From positions 1-16,377 of the forward strand of contig DXAS01000059.1 in NCBI GenBank assembly GCA_019116915.1: 16,377 nucleotides of DNA, written 5' to 3'. The position numbers and the translations under genes are program-made. Source of the DNA: Flavonifractor avicola. Lineage in GTDB: Bacteria; Bacillota; Clostridia; Oscillospirales; Oscillospiraceae. Under the pieces are notes generated by a model, which was not told where the DNA came from, did not search any database, and was given only the letters and a program-made list of their open reading frames with translations. Positions 13,669 to 16,377 of the stretch are shown here, in pieces. How positions within the stretch are numbered: the stretch's first letter is position 1; the number at the start of each line of letters is the position of its first letter.

Positions 13669-14706
13669 CTAATCAGGAAAGTCTCCACGGTGGACGGCCA
13701 CGGTGCAGCCGATGGCGGCCAGGCGTTTCCGCAGGCCCGCCAGGTGCTCGGCGGCCTCGTCTCCCGTGCAGAGTTTGTTGTCGTAAAGGGTGTATTTCTC
13801 CCGGGTGTCGGGGGGCGACAGATTGGGCATTACCACGTTGGCCCCCGCCAGAATGCCCAGCTCCCTCCCCTGGGGATGGATGGTGCCCAGGGCAGTGGTG
13901 GCGGGCAGCAGCACACGGGGCAGGGTGAGCCGCACCAGAGAGAGCAAAATCAGGGTGTCCTCCAGGGTACCCGGCCTCTCCCCGGCAAAGGGGGTGTCCT
14001 TCTGGGGGATGAAGGGCCCCAGGCCCACCATGTGGGGCTGGAAGTCCTGGAGGAAGCAGAAGTCCTCCGCCAGGGTGTCCGCCGTTTGCCCCGGGGAGCC
14101 CACCATGAACCCGGCTCCCACCTGGTAGCCGATGTCCTTCAAGGTACGCAGGCAGTCCATCCGGTGGGCCAGGGTCAGCTCCGGGGGATGGAGTTTGCCG
14201 TAGTGAACGGCGTCCGCCGTCTCGTGGCGAAGGAGATACCGGTCGGCTCCGGCGTCAAACCAAAGCTGGTACACCTCCCGGTCAAACTCCCCCAGGGAGA
14301 GGGTAATGGCGCAGTCCGGGAAGCGGCCCTTGATGGCCGCCACCGTCTCCGCCACCCAGCCGGGGGTAAGCCCCCGGTCCTCGCCCCCCTGGAGCACGAA
14401 GGTGCGGAAGCCCCAGCCGTAGCCCTTTTCGCAGCAGGCCAGAATGGTGTCCCGGTCCAGCCGGTAACGGGTTGCATGGCGGTTATCCCGCCGGATACCA
14501 CAATACAGACAGTTATTTTTGCAGATATTACTACACTCAATTAACCCCCGGACGTAGATCTGATCCCCGTACCACCGGCGGCGCTCCTCCAGTCCCCGGG
14601 CAAAGAGGTCCTGCTGATCCAGGCTGTGCCGACCGGCCAGCAGGGTTCGCCACTCGTCCCGGTCCAGCCGCCGCTGACGGCACAGCTTGTCCAGCAGCTC
14701 ACTCAT
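13669..14706 (-). CDS. hydE: Radical SAM enzyme HydE ([FeFe]-hydrogenase maturation)
   Basis: 345 residues. HydE acts on the HydG-made iron synthon in building the bridging dithiomethylamine ligand of the H-cluster. The radical SAM cluster is held by C62, C66 and C69 (C-x3-C-x2-C in SNICKNNCLYCGIRRDNR), followed by a complete barrel with QGGED near residue 106. The second, dispensable cluster of the Thermotoga enzyme needs a C-terminal Cys trio; that is not seen here, where only isolated Cys residues occur, as in many HydE proteins. The related PylB and BioB proteins are less likely given the hyd neighbours. Its start overlaps the end of the upstream regulator by 8 nt, so translation is coupled. 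Confidence 0.95.
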   Translation of the reverse strand: MSELLDKLCRQRRLDRDEWRTLLAGRHSLDQQDLFARGLEERRRWYGDQIYVRGLIECSNICKNNCLYCGIRRDNRHATRYRLDRDTILACCEKGYGWGFRTFVLQGGEDRGLTPGWVAETVAAIKGRFPDCAITLSLGEFDREVYQLWFDAGADRYLLRHETADAVHYGKLHPPELTLAHRMDCLRTLKDIGYQVGAGFMVGSPGQTADTLAEDFCFLQDFQPHMVGLGPFIPQKDTPFAGERPGTLEDTLILLSLVRLTLPRVLLPATTALGTIHPQGRELGILAGANVVMPNLSPPDTREKYTLYDNKLCTGDEAAEHLAGLRKRLAAIGCTVAVHRGDFPD

Positions 14707-14956
14707 TGGGCAGCTTGGAGTACACCGCCTTGCAGCTCACTCCGGGCAGCATACCGGCCTTGCCGGACAGGGCGCTGATGGCATCGGCGGGGGCGTCCAG
14801 CACGATGGAGATGATGTTCACCTTCCGTTCCCGGTAGGGGATGCCCATCCGGCCGATGATATAGTCCTTGTATTCGTGGAGCAGGGCGTTGAGCTCCTCC
14901 ACGGAGTCTGGGTTCTCCACCACCACGCCCAGCAGGGCCACGCGGGTCTCTTCCAT
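14699..14956 (-). CDS. TM1266-family (ACT-like) iron-only hydrogenase system regulator
   Basis: 85 residues. It matches the small putative iron-only hydrogenase system regulators (TM1266 family) found with hydEFG in Firmicutes and Thermotogae, which have an ACT/NikR-C-like ferredoxin fold and no DNA-binding domain. A strand RVALLGVVVEN (5-15), a helix SVEELNALLHEYKDYIIGRMGIPY, a strand KVNIISIVLDA (45-55), a helix and a last strand give the beta-alpha-beta-beta-alpha-beta order. The start at 14956 has AGGAGG 7 nt upstream; a longer frame reaching a TTG in the leader hairpin is rejected. It is the first gene of the operon. The ligand is unknown; it may sense a metabolite or metal and act through a partner. 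Confidence 0.88.
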   Translation of the reverse strand: MEETRVALLGVVVENPDSVEELNALLHEYKDYIIGRMGIPYRERKVNIISIVLDAPADAISALSGKAGMLPGVSCKAVYSKLPNE

Positions 14957-14986
14957 AGCAATTTCCTCCTTGCAAAAAATGACAAA

Positions 14987-15011
14987 TGGCGCACCCAAAA
15001 AGGGTGCGCCA
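14987..15011 (-). promoter_or_regulatory. Hairpin in the 5' leader of the hyd operon
   Basis: TGGCGCACCC (14987-14996) and GGGTGCGCCA (15002-15011) form a perfect 10-bp GC-rich stem with a five-base loop. On the transcribed minus strand it is followed by ATTTGTCATTTTTT and, 16 nt on, the ribosome site. The interrupted T run fits a weak terminator (attenuator) or an mRNA-stabilising structure. No anti-terminator partner was identified. Confidence 0.65.
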
Positions 15012-15037
15012 CAGCATACGTTCGTTCTGTCCGGCGA

Positions 15038-15073
15038 CCCTTTCCCGTCAGGCTGTTACCCCTTTCGCGTCAG
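15038..15073 (-). repeat. Tandem 14-nt motif pair in the hyd leader
   Basis: On the minus strand, CTGACGCGAAAGGG (15073-15060) and CTGACGGGAAAGGG (15051-15038) differ at one base and are 22 nt apart start to start, two helical turns. They lie at about +8 to +21 and +30 to +43 of the predicted hyd transcript. They could be operator half sites for a repressor or repeated RNA elements. Confidence 0.6.
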
Positions 15074-15086
15074 TGTCGGTTGTTAA

Positions 15087-15115
15087 ATTATACTGCACAT
15101 TTTAGTTTTTGTAAA
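15087..15115 (-). promoter_or_regulatory. Promoter of the hydrogenase maturation operon
   Basis: On the minus strand, -35 TTTACA (15115-15110, 5/6), a 17-nt spacer and a perfect -10 TATAAT (15092-15087). The start is predicted near 15080, giving a leader of about 124 nt before the regulator gene. TTGTTAA at 15080-15086 (plus strand) equals one half of the Rex consensus, but the second half is poor. Confidence 0.8.
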
Positions 15116-15133
15116 GTCCTTTTTGGCACCATT

Positions 15134-15152
15134 GTATTTTGCACCAAAATAC
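15134..15152. promoter_or_regulatory. Perfect 8-3-8 inverted repeat, candidate operator
   Basis: GTATTTTG (15134-15141) and CAAAATAC (15145-15152) are exact reverse complements around CAC. The centre is about 30 bp upstream of the hyd -35 and about 155 bp upstream of the SLH start. There is no T run typical of a terminator. It looks like a binding site for a dimeric regulator. It does not match the Fur, Rex or CodY consensus as I know them. Confidence 0.5.
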
Positions 15153-15300
15153 GGTAGGATATGGTTTGCTAAGTCCTCGACCGACATCGACATTTTTCAA
15201 AAAATTTTCTGAAGATAAAACCGTCCCTTTCCCCGGCATCACTAACAAGAGAAAGCCACCATCCGTTCTATGGATCAAAAGAGAGAAAGGAAGTCTGATT

Positions 15301-16377
15301 ATGATGGTACGCAACTGGTGTGTGAAAGTAAGCGCCCTGGCTCTGGCCGGGGTCATGTCCCTGTCCGTCCTGCCCGCCCAGGCGGCGGAGTACGCCGATC
15401 TGGGTCAGGACCACTGGGCCTACGAGGAGATGACCCGAGCGGTGGAGCTGGGCATCCTTCAGGGGGTGGGAAACAACCAGCTGGCCCCTGCCCTCACCAT
15501 GAGCTGGGGCCAGTTCCTGGCTCTGGTCACCCGGACCTTCGCCCCCGACGACTACCAGAGCGCCCTGGACCAGGGAGCGGCCTGGGATGAGGCGGGCTAT
15601 CTGGCGGCAGCATCCGCCGGCATCCTGCGGGAAGAGGACGCCCTGTCTGTCAGCCCCGAGCAACTGGGGGAGAGCATTACCCGGGAGGACGCGGCGGTGT
15701 TGCTCTACCGCGCCATACCGGAGGAAATCCAGGAGAAATACGCCCATCCGGAAAATGAGGCCCTCTTCACCGACTTTGACCAGATGGATGAGGTCCATCA
15801 GGCGGCGGTATCCGCTCTGGCTGACACTCAGGTATCCTCCGGCAAGCCCGACGGCTCCTTTGGCCGAACCGATCCCATCCAGCGGTGCGACGGCACGGTG
15901 CTACTGATGCGCACCCTAAATGTGGTGGACCGGGCCCGGACCGGCGAGACCGTCACCATCACGCTGTACGGAGTGGACAGCGAGAGCGGTCAGGAGCTGT
16001 TCCGCCAGGAGTATGTAACCGAGGTCGGGGCCTACCTATACGGCCTGCTGGAGGACGCCCCCCAATACTATGTCTTTGATGGATTTCAGGGGGGCGGCAC
16101 TGTGACCTCCGCCTGCGCCAGCTACTGTGCCCAGTACCGGCCCATGACCCAGGCCGAGCGGGAGGAAGCCGACTTCTGGGACAAGGTGGACCAGGGGCTG
16201 GCCAGCGCGGACGACTACTGGACCCAGCCCTTCTGGCTGTCCATGCAGGGCGAGAACGAAGCCAAGCACAACCTGCTCTTCGGCTCTACGGAAAAGCGCC
16301 GCTTTGACAGCCAGGCGGAGGCCCAGGCCGCTATGACCACCATTACGGTACCCATCTGGACGCTGTCCAACGGGGTG
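15301..16377 (+). CDS. Secreted S-layer homology (SLH) domain protein (3' end missing)
   Basis: The frame is open from the ATG at 15301 to the window end, 359 residues without a stop, so the gene continues. AAAGGAAG lies 7 nt upstream. The N-terminus is a signal peptide: R4 and K9, a hydrophobic core (about 10-24), and a probable cut near LPAQAA (24-29). Three SLH repeats follow, at about 31-82 (YADLGQDHWAYEEM ... FLALVTRTF), 93-139 (ending ITREDAAVLLYRAI) and 155-209 (ending PIQRCDGTVLLMRTL). They should anchor the protein to pyruvylated secondary cell-wall polymer. Residues about 210-359 are acidic and Tyr/Trp-rich and were not recognised; two Cys (near 275 and 279) occur there. An enzymatic or adhesion domain may lie beyond the window. 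It is divergent from the hyd operon and probably unrelated to it. Confidence 0.85.
   Translation, partial: MMVRNWCVKVSALALAGVMSLSVLPAQAAEYADLGQDHWAYEEMTRAVELGILQGVGNNQLAPALTMSWGQFLALVTRTFAPDDYQSALDQGAAWDEAGYLAAASAGILREEDALSVSPEQLGESITREDAAVLLYRAIPEEIQEKYAHPENEALFTDFDQMDEVHQAAVSALADTQVSSGKPDGSFGRTDPIQRCDGTVLLMRTLNVVDRARTGETVTITLYGVDSESGQELFRQEYVTEVGAYLYGLLEDAPQYYVFDGFQGGGTVTSACASYCAQYRPMTQAEREEADFWDKVDQGLASADDYWTQPFWLSMQGENEAKHNLLFGSTEKRRFDSQAEAQAAMTTITVPIWTLSNGV

Larger units (their letters stand above)
14957..15300. other. Divergent intergenic region between the hyd operon and the SLH gene (344 bp)
   Basis: From left to right it holds the hyd ribosome site (14964-14970), a leader hairpin (14987-15011), two copies of a 14-nt motif (15038-15073), the minus-strand hyd promoter (15087-15115), a perfect inverted repeat (15134-15152), an A/T palindrome ATTTTT-CA-AAAAAT (15190-15203), a partial CCCTTTCCC copy (15225-15233), and the SLH ribosome site AAAGGAAG (15286-15293). 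I found no convincing promoter for the SLH gene; TTGTAT / TAGGAT (15132-15137 and 15155-15160, 17 nt apart) is weak. No gene is seen here. Confidence 0.7.

Noticed and set aside
14957..15017. Longer or alternative frames starting in the hyd leader (TTG at 14998, ATG at 15017)
   Set aside because: Neither has a ribosome site and both start in or next to the leader hairpin; the ATG at 14956 follows AGGAGG at the right distance.
15080..15097. Rex operator at the hyd promoter
   Set aside because: TTGTTAA is a perfect half site, but the second half (TACTGCA) agrees with TTAACAA at only about two positions.

Overview
The window looks like chromosome of a strictly anaerobic, GC-rich gut Clostridium relative, most likely of the Oscillospiraceae (Flavonifractor / Intestinimonas / Lawsonibacter type). 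This rests on GC-rich coding sequence with AT-rich promoters, a [FeFe]-hydrogenase maturation operon, a molybdenum hydroxylase in three separate subunits, a split cobalamin-dependent methionine synthase, and a protein with S-layer homology domains. The genus is inferred, not proven. No tRNA, rRNA, CRISPR array, insertion sequence or phage gene was seen.

Layout. 1-1287: 3' part of a LarA-like (nickel racemase/epimerase family) gene, closed by a hairpin. 1345-2120: its own strong promoter and a stand-alone left-handed beta-helix acyltransferase like the C-terminal half of GlmU. 2135-2183: terminator at a convergent junction. 2188-2529 (-): single-domain ModE-type regulator. 2530-2860: AT-rich divergent region with the modE-like promoter and a perfect 11+2+11 palindrome resembling a ModE box. 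2861-6504: FAD, [2Fe-2S] and molybdopterin subunits of a xanthine-dehydrogenase-family hydroxylase. 6510-6924: a cysteine-rich small protein with its own promoter and terminator. 6954-10920: metF, a free MetH reactivation domain and metH, translationally coupled by ATGA overlaps. 10920-15115 (-): hydF, hydG, hydE and a small ACT-like hydrogenase-system regulator, transcribed as regulator-hydE-hydG-hydF. 15301-16377: start of a secreted three-SLH-repeat protein that runs off the window.

How the genes fit together. The ModE-like protein sits divergently beside a Mo-dependent enzyme, and a palindrome lies inside its own promoter, so it probably autoregulates and may control the hydroxylase. metF supplies methyl-THF, MetH transfers the methyl group to homocysteine, and the separate activation protein reductively remethylates cob(II)alamin. 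HydE, HydG and HydF build the H-cluster of an [FeFe]-hydrogenase encoded elsewhere.

The least explained signals are: (1) the palindrome in the modE-like promoter together with a regulator lacking a molybdate-sensing domain; (2) a 14-nt motif present twice in the hyd leader, 22 nt apart, and once more between hydE and hydG; (3) a perfect 19-bp inverted repeat between the hyd operon and the SLH gene; (4) a hydroxylase whose active site argues against xanthine; (5) a LarA paralogue with altered catalytic positions. No clearly new multi-gene system is visible; the novelty is mainly regulatory and in unassigned substrates.
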